Part shown: positions 16,948 through 26,204 of the stretch, in pieces
How positions within the stretch are numbered: the first letter of the stretch is position 1
How the letters are laid out: each line of letters begins with the position of its first letter
NCBI GenBank assembly: GCA_022571865.1
Contig: JACZXA010000009.1
Span: 1-44,254 of the forward strand
DNA: 44,254 nucleotides
From: Pseudomonadota bacterium
GTDB lineage: Bacteria; Pseudomonadota; Gammaproteobacteria; Pseudomonadales; Azotimanducaceae
Reading direction: 5' to 3'
Translations under genes and position numbers: made by a program
The notes under the pieces: generated by a model
Databases searched by the model: none
Told to the model about the DNA's origin: nothing
Seen by the model: only the letters and a program-made list of their open reading frames with translations

Positions 16948-17415
16948 GTGGCAGCAGTAATGACCCAGGAACAGTCGGAACTCTCCTGCGTATTGATACC
17001 ACTTAATGCGGGTAACCTGTTGTTGCCTAACGTTTGCGTCGCCGAAATACTGCTCTGGCGACGGATCAAAAACCTCAAAGATGCGCCGGATTGGTGTCTC
17101 GGACTTCTGGGTTGGCGTGGTCAGTCAATTCCGGTCGTACGCTTCGAGCGTTTGAATAAGTCGACCGACGAGGAACGTAAAACCGGTCGATGTATGATCG
17201 TGATGAACCGGGCACGGTCAAGTGACGGTCTTGCGTTTTATGCACTTGCGGCAGAAGGTCTTCCCAGGATGGTTCAGCTCACCGATGACGATCTGAGCAA
17301 CGAGCCCCGTAAGCTCGGCCCTGCGGAGGTCGCGGTCGTGAAACTTGGTATGGAAACCGCGACCATCCCGAACCTGGAGTTCGTCGAGAGTAGCATCCGC
17401 CAACTCGACCTTTAG
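16948..17415 (+). CDS. chpC: CheW-like protein ChpC
   Basis: A 155-residue second CheW-domain adaptor, in the position of chpC at the end of Pil-Chp operons. It would link additional receptors to ChpA. The CheW fold is recognisable from LSCVLIPLNAGNLLLPNVCVAEIL (residues ~12-35, core LIPLNAGNLLLP), then WCLGLLGWRGQSIPVVRFE and the C-terminal LEFVESSIRQL. The GTG at 16948 has AAGGA nine bases upstream, better than the ATG at 16960, so GTG is preferred. It starts 14 bp after chpA. No chpB (CheB) lies between them. The gene converges with rsmE across 48 bp. Confidence 0.88.
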   Translation: MAAVMTQEQSELSCVLIPLNAGNLLLPNVCVAEILLWRRIKNLKDAPDWCLGLLGWRGQSIPVVRFERLNKSTDEERKTGRCMIVMNRARSSDGLAFYALAAEGLPRMVQLTDDDLSNEPRKLGPAEVAVVKLGMETATIPNLEFVESSIRQLDL

Positions 17416-17463
17416 CAGGCGACAACCCGCCGGTACGGTTTATCCATTTCCCTGGCGCAGAAC

Positions 17464-18183
17464 CTAGCGCCAACCCCAAGCTTGCCGTAATGCCGCCAGG
17501 GCGGCTAAAGGCACGGTTTCTGCACGGAGCACAAATTCCCCGAGCGAGAAGCCCAGTGCTCCATGAGTTTTTGCGATCTCGCGTTCGCTGGCCGACCAAC
17601 CACCCTCCGGGCCGATGAGCAACGCGGTGCTCTGCCTGGGTATTACCATTGGAAGTACTTCCTCATCGATGTCCAGAAAGAGCTTCTGAGCCACTCGACT
17701 TTCGGTAAGAAACGCTGCCAACGTAACCGGTTGGTGTAGCTCAGGCAGAAAGAGTCGCCGACTTTGTTCCGAGGCACTTTGAATTATGCGCTGCCAATGA
17801 CGATGTTTGCGTGCTTTGCGCAGGCCGTCGGCTTTCGCGTTGCTTCGTTGTGCCAAGATCGGCCAAATGTCGGTTGCCCCCAACTCGGTGGCTTTCTGTA
17901 TCGCCCGATCCATGGCGCTGCCCTTGAGCACGCTCTGGGCGAGGTGAATACGTTCCGCGGGCGATGCCTCGACGCGACTTTGCTCACCAACTTCGAGCAG
18001 GCTGGCTTTAGTATTCGCATCCCGTATGTAGGCATGAAATTCCCTTCCCGCCCCATCGAAGCACAGAATTTCGATGTCGGCCTTGAGTCGAAGAACGCGG
18101 GTTAGATAATGAGATCGTTCGGCATCCAGAGTCACAAGCGCACCGACTTTCAGTGGCGACGAGAGATATAGCCGATGTTTCAT
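17464..18183 (-). CDS. rsmE: 16S rRNA m3U1498 methyltransferase
   Basis: 239 residues of the RsmE family (SPOUT/trefoil-knot fold), which methylates N3 of U1498 in 16S rRNA using S-adenosylmethionine. It has an N-terminal PUA-like domain (MKHRLYLSSPL, HYLTRVLRLKADIEILCFDG), then the knot domain with ERIHLAQSVLKGSAMDRAIQKATELG, the active-site segment RSNAK, ALLIGPEGGWSASE (SAM-binding) and LRAETVPLAALAALR. The start was set at the ATG 18181-18183, which overlaps the metF stop as ATGA, giving standard length (E. coli 243). Coupling with metF and metK places a SAM user beside SAM and methionine synthesis genes. Confidence 0.95.
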   Translation of the reverse strand: MKHRLYLSSPLKVGALVTLDAERSHYLTRVLRLKADIEILCFDGAGREFHAYIRDANTKASLLEVGEQSRVEASPAERIHLAQSVLKGSAMDRAIQKATELGATDIWPILAQRSNAKADGLRKARKHRHWQRIIQSASEQSRRLFLPELHQPVTLAAFLTESRVAQKLFLDIDEEVLPMVIPRQSTALLIGPEGGWSASEREIAKTHGALGFSLGEFVLRAETVPLAALAALRQAWGWR

Positions 18184-19016
18184 GGGTCGGGATGGTCTAG
18201 ACCCAGATTTTTGCAGATTCTGCTGCTCACGCCCCAGCGATTCAGCGTGTAGAAATGTAAGCCGGGTACTTTGGCGGCAAGAAGTTCTTCGCACAATTGA
18301 GTCACCACATCGACTCCGAAATCGCGCAGACTTTTCTCGTCATCGCTTAAGGATTCCAGTTGCTTCGCGATCCACCGTGGTATGTCAGCCCCGCAGTTTT
18401 GCGAGAAACGCACGATGCCTTCGTAGTTGGTCAGTGGCATGATGCCTGGAATGATCGGGATGCGTAGATTCGCTTGTTCACAGCGGTTGACGAAATCGAA
18501 ATAGGCCTGAACGTTGTAAAAATACTGGGTAAGGGCTGAATTTGCGCCGGCGTCCACCTTGCGCTTGAAGAAGTCGAGATCTTCTGCGGGAGACCTGGCG
18601 TCGGGATGCACCTCGGGATAGGCCGCCACCTCCAGATGGAACCGATCGCCTGAGTGCTCGCGAATCCACCCGACGAGAGTTTCGGCATTGTTCACCACCC
18701 GCGAGCGCGCCATCCCGGAAGGTAGGTCTCCTCGCAATGCCACGATGCGTTTCACACCCAGGGTCAGGTAAGTGTCGAGCAGTTGGTTGATCTCGGTCTG
18801 GGTGTCGTTGCCGATGGACAAGTGTGGCGCACACGACATCCCGAGAGCGCCGAGGTGTGTCACTACCTCTCGGGTGCCCAGGCGCGTCGAGCCTCCCGCG
18901 CCGTAGGTACAGGAAAAAAATTCCGGATTGAAATCGTTGAGCTTGGTGGCTACGTTCCCAAGACTTTGCTCGCCTTGCTCGGTACGGGGCGGAAAGAATT
19001 CGAAGCTCAATCGCAT
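18180..19016 (-). CDS. metF: Methylenetetrahydrofolate reductase
   Basis: The 278-residue FAD TIM-barrel enzyme reduces 5,10-methylene-THF to 5-methyl-THF, the methyl donor for methionine synthesis. Motifs: FEFFPPRTEQGEQSL at the N-terminus, the catalytic Glu in FEFFPP, TYGAGGSTRLGT, IVALRGDLPSG, EVAAYPEVHPDA and the substrate/FAD segment ALTQYFYNVQAYFDFV. The C-terminus ends with HFYTLNRWG. The ATG at 19014-19016 matches the family start with AATAAGGTGGCG upstream. It overlaps rsmE by 4 bp and follows metK after 108 bp. The ahcY gene that often lies between metK and metF in related genomes is absent. Confidence 0.97.
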   Translation of the reverse strand: MRLSFEFFPPRTEQGEQSLGNVATKLNDFNPEFFSCTYGAGGSTRLGTREVVTHLGALGMSCAPHLSIGNDTQTEINQLLDTYLTLGVKRIVALRGDLPSGMARSRVVNNAETLVGWIREHSGDRFHLEVAAYPEVHPDARSPAEDLDFFKRKVDAGANSALTQYFYNVQAYFDFVNRCEQANLRIPIIPGIMPLTNYEGIVRFSQNCGADIPRWIAKQLESLSDDEKSLRDFGVDVVTQLCEELLAAKVPGLHFYTLNRWGVSSRICKNLGLDHPDP

Positions 19017-19124
19017 GGGTTCGCGCCACCTTATTCTTTTGTAACAACGCCACTTGCCCGGTCCAGTCATCGCGGCGACTTGCTTAGGAACCGCAGCTGG
19101 CTGCTGAGGAGCTGTGGCTCGTGT

Positions 19125-20276
19125 CTACAGTGCCGCGGCCAATGCCTCCACCTTGTCCGTTCGTTCCCAGGTGAAAGATTCTTCGGTACGTCCGAAGTGT
19201 CCATAGGCGGCCGTTTTGCGGTATATGGGCCGCTTTAAATCCAGCATGGCGATGAGCCCGCGCGGTCGCAAATCAAAATTCTCATGCACAAGTTGAACGA
19301 TAGTCTCGTCCGACAGTTTACCTGTGCCGAATGTGTTGACACTGATGGATGTGGGATCGGCGACGCCGATTGCATAACTCACCTGAATCTCACAACGTTC
19401 GGCGAGTTTTGCGGCGACGATGTTTTTTGCGACGTAACGCCCAGCATAGGCCGCCGAGCGGTCGACCTTTGACGGGTCTTTACCTGAAAAGGCGCCGCCC
19501 CCATGCCGTGCCATGCCGCCGTAAGTGTCGACAATGATCTTTCTTCCGGTAAGCCCGCAGTCGCCGACGGGTCCGCCGATGACGAATTTGCCGGTGGGGT
19601 TGATGAATATTTTGGTGTCTTTCGACAGCCAGTTGCTCGGGATCACCGGTTTGATGATCTCCTCCATCACCGCTTCGCGAAGATCTTTCTGAGACACGTC
19701 AGGATCGTGCTGAGTGGATAACACAACGGCGTCGATGCCTGTCGGGGTGCCGTTGGCTCCGTAACGGAAGGTAAGCTGACTTTTGGCGTCCGGCCGCAGG
19801 AACTTGAGTGTCGAGCGGCGCACCGTAGCCTGACGCTGGACGAGACGGTGGGCATAGGTCAACGGAGCGGGCATGAAAACGTCAGTCTCGTTGGTGGCGT
19901 AGCCGAACATGAGACCCTGATCACCTGCCCCCTGTTCGTGATCGTCGGTCTCGTCTACCCCGACGGCGATATCGACGGATTGAAGACCGAGGGCGTGCAC
20001 CACGGTACAGGCATCCGAGTCGAAGCCGTTGCTCGCGTCGTAGCCCACATCCGCGATGACCTGGCGCACCAGTTTGTCGACATCGACCACGGCATTGGAG
20101 CGAATCTCACCTGCGAGTACGACCATGCCGGTTTTTATCAGCGTCTCGCAGGCGACTCGGGAATCCGGATCCTGCTCGAGCATGGCGTCGAGGATCGCAT
20201 CGGAAATCTGATCCGCCAGTTTGTCTGGATGACCCTCTCCGACCGACTCGGAGGTGAATACGCTGTAATCGGACAT
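19125..20276 (-). CDS. metK: S-adenosylmethionine synthetase
   Basis: The 383-residue methionine adenosyltransferase makes SAM from methionine and ATP. Signatures: [20 protein letters not shown] near residue 7, with the catalytic His in GHPDK; the hexapeptide-containing [15 protein letters not shown] (about 117-131); and the P-loop-like [19 protein letters not shown] (about 260-278). Length equals E. coli MetK (384). It heads the metK-metF-rsmE run and is divergent from tkt across 216 bp. I see no SAM riboswitch that I can support in the leader. Confidence 0.98.
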   Translation of the reverse strand: MSDYSVFTSESVGEGHPDKLADQISDAILDAMLEQDPDSRVACETLIKTGMVVLAGEIRSNAVVDVDKLVRQVIADVGYDASNGFDSDACTVVHALGLQSVDIAVGVDETDDHEQGAGDQGLMFGYATNETDVFMPAPLTYAHRLVQRQATVRRSTLKFLRPDAKSQLTFRYGANGTPTGIDAVVLSTQHDPDVSQKDLREAVMEEIIKPVIPSNWLSKDTKIFINPTGKFVIGGPVGDCGLTGRKIIVDTYGGMARHGGGAFSGKDPSKVDRSAAYAGRYVAKNIVAAKLAERCEIQVSYAIGVADPTSISVNTFGTGKLSDETIVQLVHENFDLRPRGLIAMLDLKRPIYRKTAAYGHFGRTEESFTWERTDKVEALAAAL

Positions 20277-20492
20277 TACTTTCCTTTGGTTCCGAGATTG
20301 ATCACTATTTTCGGTCGCGCATTGTAGCGTAACAGGCCGAGGCGCAGTTGTTGTTTTGTAGCAATGAAGTCTGAGTCGATACGGCCGGGTAGATCGTGTT
20401 TACGCGCGCAGAAAGGCCGCCTTTTTTGGCAACAACATTGCAGTGACTGTGCCGAGCGACGACAATAGCGCCGCTTCGCTTCGAGGGGTTAC

Positions 20493-22466
20493 ATGTCATC
20501 ACGAACAGATCGGGCGAACGCCATTCGGGCGCTCGCCATGGATGCCGTTCAACAAGCAAACTCGGGTCACCCCGGCGCGCCTATGGGGTTGGCGGATGTT
20601 GCCGAGGTGCTGTGGCGCGAAGTACTGCGCCACAATCCAAACGACCCAGGATGGATAAACCGGGATCGTTTTGTGCTCTCCAACGGGCACGGTTCGATGT
20701 TGCTTTACAGCCTGCTGCACCTTTCGGGTTATGAGCTTGGCATCGAGGATATCAAGTCGTTCCGTCAGCTTCATTCGAAAACCGCCGGACATCCGGAATA
20801 CGGGGAATGTGTGGGTGTGGAAACGACGACGGGTCCACTGGGTCAGGGGTTGGGTAATGCCGTCGGCATGGCGCTGGCCGAACAAAAACTCGCACAAACG
20901 TTTAACCGGGAAGGGTTTGATGTCGTCGACCATCGCACCTGGGTGGTGGTCGGAGATGGCTGCCTGATGGAAGGTGTTTCCCATGAAACCGCCTCTCTGG
21001 CGGGTACGTTGAAGCTCAATAAGCTCGTCTGCATATACGACGACAACGGTATCTCCATCGACGGAGAGACAGCCGACTGGTTCACCGAAGATGTACCCGC
21101 CCGGTTCGAGGCATACGGCTGGCGGGTCATTAGAGACGTGGACGGTCATGATCCCGATTCGATCATTGCGGCGTTCGGGCAAGCCGTCGAGCAGACCGAT
21201 CGGCCAACGTTGGTTTGCTGCAAAACGGTGATCGGTCTTGGGGCACCCAACAAGCAAGGTACGGCTGAAGCTCATGGAGCCGCGCTTGGGGAAAAAGAAG
21301 TAGCGGCTACCCGCCTGGCACTCAACTGGGGACATGCTCCGTTCGAGATTCCTGAACGGATTTATGCGCAGTGGGATTGCCGCCCGCGCGGTCGTGAACT
21401 GCAACAAGAATGGGAGACGCTTTTTGCCGCCTATCGCGAAAGCTATCCGGAGCTGGCAGGCGAACTCACCCGGCGTATGAACCGAGAGTTGCCCGAGAAC
21501 TGGCAGGCGGGAATACGCAAGGTGGCAACCGACGCCCAAGCGGCTATGGAACCGCTGGAAACGCGCAAGTCCTCCCAGCGCTGTCTCGCGGCGCTGGCAG
21601 ATTCGTTACCGGAATTGTTCGGTGGATCCGCGGATCTTACCGGTTCCAATGGAACGAAATGGCCCGGAGCTGGAGCGGACCGTTACCTGAGCTACGGCGT
21701 GCGCGAGTTTGGGATGACGGCGATTACCAACGGCATGGTTCTACACGGCGGTTTACGCCCTTATAGCGGGACGTTTCTGGTGTTCATGGAATACGCCCGC
21801 AATGCAGTCAGGCTTGCCGCTTTGATGCAGATACCCAATATATTCGTCTATACCCACGATTCGGTTGCGTTGGGCGAAGACGGTCCCACCCACCAACCCA
21901 TCGAACAGCTCACCAATTTGCGAACGACCCCGGGGCTTACGACCTGGCGACCCTGCGATACGGTAGAAAGCGCCGTTGCCTGGGAATCGGCGTTGACCTC
22001 CAGCAAACGGCCAAGTGCGCTGGTATTCACACGCCAGAAGACGGCTCCACAAGTTCGGGACGACGAAATTCTTGCCAACGTATCCCGTGGTGGTTACGTG
22101 CTGGTAGTAGAGCAGGGCGAACTAGAGGTGGTCATTATCGCGACCGGCTCAGAGGTGGAACTTGCCGTGACAGCCGCCTCCGTTCTCAGCAACGAAGGCG
22201 TCGGTGTGCGGGTGGTGTCGATGCCATCAACGGATGTGTTTCTCGCCGAGGACGAATCCTATCGGGAGAGTGTGTTGCCGAGAGCCGTCAAAGCCCGCGT
22301 AGCGGTTGAGGCGGGTCATCCGGACTACTGGTATCGTTTCGTCGGGCTTGACGGTGCGGTGGTTGGAATAGACACCTTCGGTCTATCCGCACCGGGCGAT
22401 ACCGTCATGGAAACCCTGGGAATGACGGTAGACAACGTAGTGCAGGCTGCGCGTTCCGTACTTTAG
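20493..22466 (+). CDS. tkt: Transketolase
   Basis: The 657-residue thiamine-diphosphate enzyme transfers two-carbon ketol groups in the pentose phosphate pathway. N-terminal [24 protein letters not shown]/Mg motif [14 protein letters not shown] through [28 protein letters not shown], the central [11 protein letters not shown], and [15 protein letters not shown] are all present, as is the second-half catalytic Glu region and [19 protein letters not shown]. Length matches E. coli TktA (663). The ATG has GAGGGG upstream. In many relatives tkt is followed by gap/epd and pgk; here pgk follows directly after 45 bp and no gap gene is present. Confidence 0.98.
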   Translation: MSSRTDRANAIRALAMDAVQQANSGHPGAPMGLADVAEVLWREVLRHNPNDPGWINRDRFVLSNGHGSMLLYSLLHLSGYELGIEDIKSFRQLHSKTAGHPEYGECVGVETTTGPLGQGLGNAVGMALAEQKLAQTFNREGFDVVDHRTWVVVGDGCLMEGVSHETASLAGTLKLNKLVCIYDDNGISIDGETADWFTEDVPARFEAYGWRVIRDVDGHDPDSIIAAFGQAVEQTDRPTLVCCKTVIGLGAPNKQGTAEAHGAALGEKEVAATRLALNWGHAPFEIPERIYAQWDCRPRGRELQQEWETLFAAYRESYPELAGELTRRMNRELPENWQAGIRKVATDAQAAMEPLETRKSSQRCLAALADSLPELFGGSADLTGSNGTKWPGAGADRYLSYGVREFGMTAITNGMVLHGGLRPYSGTFLVFMEYARNAVRLAALMQIPNIFVYTHDSVALGEDGPTHQPIEQLTNLRTTPGLTTWRPCDTVESAVAWESALTSSKRPSALVFTRQKTAPQVRDDEILANVSRGGYVLVVEQGELEVVIIATGSEVELAVTAASVLSNEGVGVRVVSMPSTDVFLAEDESYRESVLPRAVKARVAVEAGHPDYWYRFVGLDGAVVGIDTFGLSAPGDTVMETLGMTVDNVVQAARSVL

Positions 22467-22511
22467 GGTGCGCAACTGGGTACCGTCTTGTGGTCAGCTG
22501 AGTGAGGTGAG

Positions 22512-23672
22512 GTGGCGCTAAGGTTGATGTCGGAGCTGTCTCTGGCGGGGCTCACGGTGCTGATTCGCGAGGATCTGAATGTCCCGATCAGCGATGGCAC
22601 CATCGTGAGTGATGCGCGCATCCTTGCGGCTGTTGCGACCATCGAGCAGGCGTTGAGTGCAGGTGCAGGCGTGTTGGTGATGTCCCACTTAGGTCGCCCC
22701 GGGGAGGGGAAGTTCGAAGCCGGGTACACTCTTGCACCCGTCGCAAAACGTCTCCAGGAGTTGCTTGGCAAGGATGTTCCGTTGTTGAGTGATCTGAACG
22801 GGGCGAAGGTAAAACCTGGTTCGGTCGCTCTGCTGGAAAACGTTCGGTTCCTTACCGGTGAGAAGGCAAACTCAGACGAACTCGCTCAGCGTTTCGCCAG
22901 ACTCTGTGATGTGTTCGTAATGGATGCGTTTGCCACGGCTCATCGCGCTCACGCCTCGACCCATGGAGTGGCGAAATTCGCCGGGGTTGCGTGCGCGGGA
23001 CCGTTACTCTCCCGCGAGCTTGTGGCACTCGAACAAGCGTTGCGTCAACCGGCTGCGCCCATGGTTGCGATCGTCGGTGGCGCCAAGGTATCCACCAAGC
23101 TCGAAGTGCTGCACGTGTTGGCCGATATGGCCGAGCACATCATTGTCGGAGGTGGAATAGCGAACACCTTCATCGCCGCGGCCGGTTACTCCGTAGGGCA
23201 GTCGCTGTACGAGCCCGATCTGGTGGGTGTTGCTCGAGCCATTGCCGCCAAGGTCGAGATACCGCTGCCGGTTGATGTCATGGTGGGGAAACGGTTTGCC
23301 GCAGACGAGATCGCGGTACTGAAAACGTTGGAGGATATCGAACCCGATGACATGATCATGGATGTTGGACCTGAAACGGGGCGTCGGTTTGCGGCGCTGG
23401 CGATGGACGCGGCCACGATACTCTGGAACGGGCCGCTCGGAGTTTTCGAGTTTGACCAGTTCGGTGAAGGAACGCGGGTACTTGCGGAAGCGATCGCGGC
23501 GAGCGACGGTTTTTCGATCGCGGGTGGCGGCGATACGCTGGCAGCGATCGAGAAATACGGGATACAGAAAGGCATTTCTTATCTGTCCACCGGTGGTGGG
23601 GCATTCCTCGAGTTCGTGCAAGGTAAAAGTCTACCTGCCGTTGCGATTCTGGAAGAGCGCGCTGCCGGGTAG
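22512..23672 (+). CDS. pgk: Phosphoglycerate kinase
   Basis: The 386-residue glycolytic kinase interconverts 1,3-bisphosphoglycerate/ADP and 3-phosphoglycerate/ATP. Motifs: [80 protein letters not shown] and the C-terminal [14 protein letters not shown] kept the GTG at 22512, preceded by GAGGTGAG; an ATG five codons later is possible and neither has ideal spacing. Length is normal (E. coli 387). Its stop overlaps the GTG of the next gene. The neighbouring pyk and fba seen in related operons are absent. Confidence 0.97.
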   Translation: MALRLMSELSLAGLTVLIREDLNVPISDGTIVSDARILAAVATIEQALSAGAGVLVMSHLGRPGEGKFEAGYTLAPVAKRLQELLGKDVPLLSDLNGAKVKPGSVALLENVRFLTGEKANSDELAQRFARLCDVFVMDAFATAHRAHASTHGVAKFAGVACAGPLLSRELVALEQALRQPAAPMVAIVGGAKVSTKLEVLHVLADMAEHIIVGGGIANTFIAAAGYSVGQSLYEPDLVGVARAIAAKVEIPLPVDVMVGKRFAADEIAVLKTLEDIEPDDMIMDVGPETGRRFAALAMDAATILWNGPLGVFEFDQFGEGTRVLAEAIAASDGFSIAGGGDTLAAIEKYGIQKGISYLSTGGGAFLEFVQGKSLPAVAILEERAAG

Positions 23673-24640
23673 TGAGAGGGCAGACCACTTTCTCGCCTGC
23701 GCGATTACGAAGCGAAATTCTGCCACTTGATTTGCACGGTCCACCGAACTCTCCTCCTCCGGAGTTCGAGAATTACCTGCGCTTCTACGAACTGGACCTG
23801 ACCCAGGAAAATCCAGGCCTGAACCATCGGCTGGGCTACCTCGCGAGTGGTCCGTACCGGATAGCCCTGCAGTTGTTCGAGCCTGAGGCGCCGTGCGGCA
23901 CGGCGGTGGTCTGCCACGGTTATTACGATCATGTTGGACTGTATGGACACCTGATCCGCTATCTCTTGACCCACAATCTCACCGTGGTTGCGTTCGATTT
24001 GCCTGGACACGGGTTGTCTTCGGGCCAACCCGCGACCATCGAGGATTTTGCCGCGTATGGCGAGGCGCTGGAAAGTTGTCTCGATGCGGTTACGGGACTG
24101 GTTCCCAAACCCTGGCATATTCTCGGTCAGAGCATGGGTGCCAGCGTGGTGTTGGAATATCTCGCTCGAGCCGAACGAGACCGGGGCGCAAATTATAGGA
24201 AGTTCAATGAGGTCGTGCTTTTTGCGCCGCTGGTACGTCCGGCGCTGTGGCCGATCAACCGGCTATTCTTCGAAATCCTGAAACGAACGGTCAGCGAGCG
24301 GCCGAGGACGTTCACCAATAATGCTGAGAATTCTGAATTTCTTGCGCTCCTGCGTAGCGATCCCATGCAGGCCACCGTGCTGCCTGTGCAGTGGGTGGTC
24401 GCCATGACGGCTTGGATGAATCGGTTCGAAAAATACCGGCGACTGCCTGATAACATGAAGATAATTCAGGGCCATACGGACCGGACAGTGGGTTGGCGCT
24501 ATAACCTGAAGCTGCTGGATCGAATGTGCAGCGCCAAGGTGCTGCATCTTCCGAAGGCGCGCCATCACCTGGTAAACGAAGCGGAACCGTTGCGCCGGCA
24601 GATCTGGCAGTGGCTCGATGAATCCTGTCAGTGGAGTTAA
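23672..24640 (+). CDS. Alpha/beta hydrolase, monoacylglycerol-lipase-like
   Basis: A ~322-residue serine hydrolase. The alpha/beta-hydrolase core is visible: VVCHGYYDHVGLYGHLIRYL (lid/oxyanion strand), VVAFDLPGHGLSSG, nucleophile elbow GQSMG (Ser ~152), the acid in IQGHTDRTVGW and the base in KARHHLVNE. The HG-YYDH-G-Y and FDLPGHGLSSG pattern resembles lysophospholipases and monoacylglycerol lipases (Hydrolase_4 group). No signal peptide is seen, so it is probably cytosolic. The first usable start is the GTG overlapping the pgk stop; the real start may be a little further in, since the first ~30 residues look non-conserved. Substrate unknown; its link to glycolysis genes may be only co-transcription. 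Confidence 0.82.
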   Translation: MRGQTTFSPARLRSEILPLDLHGPPNSPPPEFENYLRFYELDLTQENPGLNHRLGYLASGPYRIALQLFEPEAPCGTAVVCHGYYDHVGLYGHLIRYLLTHNLTVVAFDLPGHGLSSGQPATIEDFAAYGEALESCLDAVTGLVPKPWHILGQSMGASVVLEYLARAERDRGANYRKFNEVVLFAPLVRPALWPINRLFFEILKRTVSERPRTFTNNAENSEFLALLRSDPMQATVLPVQWVVAMTAWMNRFEKYRRLPDNMKIIQGHTDRTVGWRYNLKLLDRMCSAKVLHLPKARHHLVNEAEPLRRQIWQWLDESCQWS

Positions 24641-24687
24641 CCTGGCTTAAGCGCGATCGGGTCGGCAAGGTCTTTTAGGGTTGCACC

Positions 24688-26052
24688 ATGAGTGAATCTC
24701 TCGACAAACTGTTTTCGCCCACCCGGATAAAAAGGGACGCTGACGCGCTCGCAACCTGGGGTTGCGATTGGACCCGCAGCTTTCCAGTGGCGCCCAGCGC
24801 CGTGGTATTCCCGGAGACGATTGAGGAAGTGCAGGCGCTCGTTGTACTCGCCAATGCAGAGGGATTGCAGCTTGTGCCGTCAGGAGGGCGTACCGGATTG
24901 TCCGGCGGTGCGGTGGCGAGCCATGGCGAAGTAGTCGTGTCGTTCGATCGAATGAACCGCATTATCGGCTTTGCCCCGGCCGATCGGTTGGTTACCTGCC
25001 AGGCCGGGGTCGTGACCCAAACCCTCCAGGAGTTTGCCGAGCGTCAGGGGTACTTTTATCCCGTGGATTTTGCTTCTTCAGGATCCAGTCAACTTGGCGG
25101 CAACATTGCGACTAACGCGGGCGGCATCAGGGTAATTCGCTATGGGATGACGCGTAACTGGATTGCGGGGCTGACGGTCGTTACTGGCACGGGTGAGATC
25201 CTGGACTGCAACCAGGGGCTGGTCAAAAATGCCACCGGCTACGATCTCAGACATCTATTCATTGGTTCGGAGGGGACCTTAGGCTTCATCGTAGAGGCGG
25301 ATGTCCGCCTGACAAGAATTCCGGAGCCGCAACGGGTGATGGTACTCGGGTTCGAGGAATTCCGGGGTATTCTCAAAGTCTTGAGCCACTTCCAGTCTCG
25401 TATCGAGCTCTCGGCCTTTGAGTTCTTCTCGGAGCTCGCGTTGCAGAAGGTCACGGCGCATCGGAAGCTACAGCGCCCGTTGGCGAAAAGCTCGCCGTTT
25501 TATGCTTTGCTTGAATTCGACGCCAGCGCAGTAGCCGACGCATCCGCTGCGTTTGAGCACACCCTCGGCGAAGGTTGGGTAACCGATGGGGTGCTCAGTC
25601 AGTCAGATGCGCAGGCCGCGTCTTTGTGGCAACTCCGGGAGGGGATTTCGGAGAGCCTCGCACCTTGTTCTCCCTACAAAAACGATCTGTCGGTGCGCAT
25701 AACCGAGATGCCTGAGTTTCTCGACGTTGTTGATGAACTAATGCGAGCGAGTTATCCGGATTTCGAATTAGTCTGGTACGGGCACATCGGCGATGGCAAC
25801 CTGCATCTCAACATCCTCAAACCTGATGATCTTTCAATCGAAGAGTTTTACGGTCGTTGTCGCGAGATCAATCCGCGGTTGTTTGAACTCGTCCAGGAGC
25901 GCAGGGGCAGCATCTCGGCCGAACACGGTGTGGGGCTGTTGAAAAAAGAGTTTCTCGAGTATTCACGAAGCCCGGCGGAGCTCGAAATCATGCGCGCGCT
26001 GAAATCGGTGCTGGATCCTAATGGGATCATGAACCCGGGTAAGCTGCTTTAG
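24688..26052 (+). CDS. FAD-binding oxidase, D-2-hydroxyglutarate dehydrogenase type
   Basis: A 454-residue flavoprotein of the FAD_binding_4 / FAD-oxidase C family (glycolate, D-lactate, D-2-hydroxyglutarate dehydrogenases). The PCMH FAD domain contains VPSGGRTGLSGGAV and the characteristic DFASSGSSQLGGNIATNAGG (about 129-148), then GSEGTLGFIVEADVRLTRIP. The C-terminal substrate domain has the metal-binding-type WYGHIGDGNLHLNIL and SAEHGVGLLKKEFLEYSR, ending GIMNPGKLL. In Pseudomonas the homologue near rpiA-ilvA couples to SerA by removing D-2-hydroxyglutarate, the best guess here; serA is not in the window. D-lactate dehydrogenase is the main alternative. It converges with rpiA across the repeat cluster. 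Confidence 0.87.
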   Translation: MSESLDKLFSPTRIKRDADALATWGCDWTRSFPVAPSAVVFPETIEEVQALVVLANAEGLQLVPSGGRTGLSGGAVASHGEVVVSFDRMNRIIGFAPADRLVTCQAGVVTQTLQEFAERQGYFYPVDFASSGSSQLGGNIATNAGGIRVIRYGMTRNWIAGLTVVTGTGEILDCNQGLVKNATGYDLRHLFIGSEGTLGFIVEADVRLTRIPEPQRVMVLGFEEFRGILKVLSHFQSRIELSAFEFFSELALQKVTAHRKLQRPLAKSSPFYALLEFDASAVADASAAFEHTLGEGWVTDGVLSQSDAQAASLWQLREGISESLAPCSPYKNDLSVRITEMPEFLDVVDELMRASYPDFELVWYGHIGDGNLHLNILKPDDLSIEEFYGRCREINPRLFELVQERRGSISAEHGVGLLKKEFLEYSRSPAELEIMRALKSVLDPNGIMNPGKLL

Positions 26053-26053
26053 T

Positions 26054-26204
26054 GGGGGTCAGGGTAAAGTGCCAGAGTAAAACGGGGGTCAGGGTAAAGT
26101 GCCAGAGTAAAACGGGGGTCAGGGTAAAGTGCCAGAGTGCTTTAAAAAACACTCTGGCACTTTACCCTGACCCCCCTATTGCATTGCCCTGACCCCCTAT
26201 TGCA
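26054..26204. repeat. REP-like repeat cluster with long hairpin
   Basis: Two complete 30-nt direct repeats (26054-26083, 26084-26113) and a partial third (26114-26138) begin with GGGGGTCAGGGTAAAGTGCC. The third copy and its exact inverse (26150-26175) form a perfect 26-bp stem with a 10-nt loop, CTTTAAAAAA. On the right, CCCTGACCCCC-TATTGCA occurs twice (about 26165-26183 and 26187-26204), the second copy covering the rpiA stop codon. The GGGGTCAGGGTAAA motif resembles repeats that flank REP-associated tyrosine transposases in gammaproteobacteria (recalled, not searched). No transposase gene is present. Lying between two convergent genes, it probably also ends transcription from both sides. 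Confidence 0.9.

Noticed and set aside
19017-19124. SAH or SAM riboswitch between metK and metF
   Set aside because: I could not match the conserved core of the known classes; the GC-rich inverted pieces (for example GCAGCCAGCTGC) are too short to call.
20412-20427. Terminator-like AAAGG-CCG-CCTTTTTT upstream of tkt
   Set aside because: The stem is only five pairs with a three-base loop, and there is no gene on the plus strand just upstream for it to terminate. It could be a leader attenuator, but the evidence is too thin.
20499-21539. Long minus-strand ORF (346 codons) within tkt
   Set aside because: It is fully antisense to transketolase, whose motifs are intact across the region; the antisense product resembles no known family and reflects codon bias of the real gene.
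26054-26138. CRISPR array
   Set aside because: The 30-nt units are directly adjacent with no unique spacers, there is an inverted copy, and no cas genes are present; a REP-like cluster fits better.
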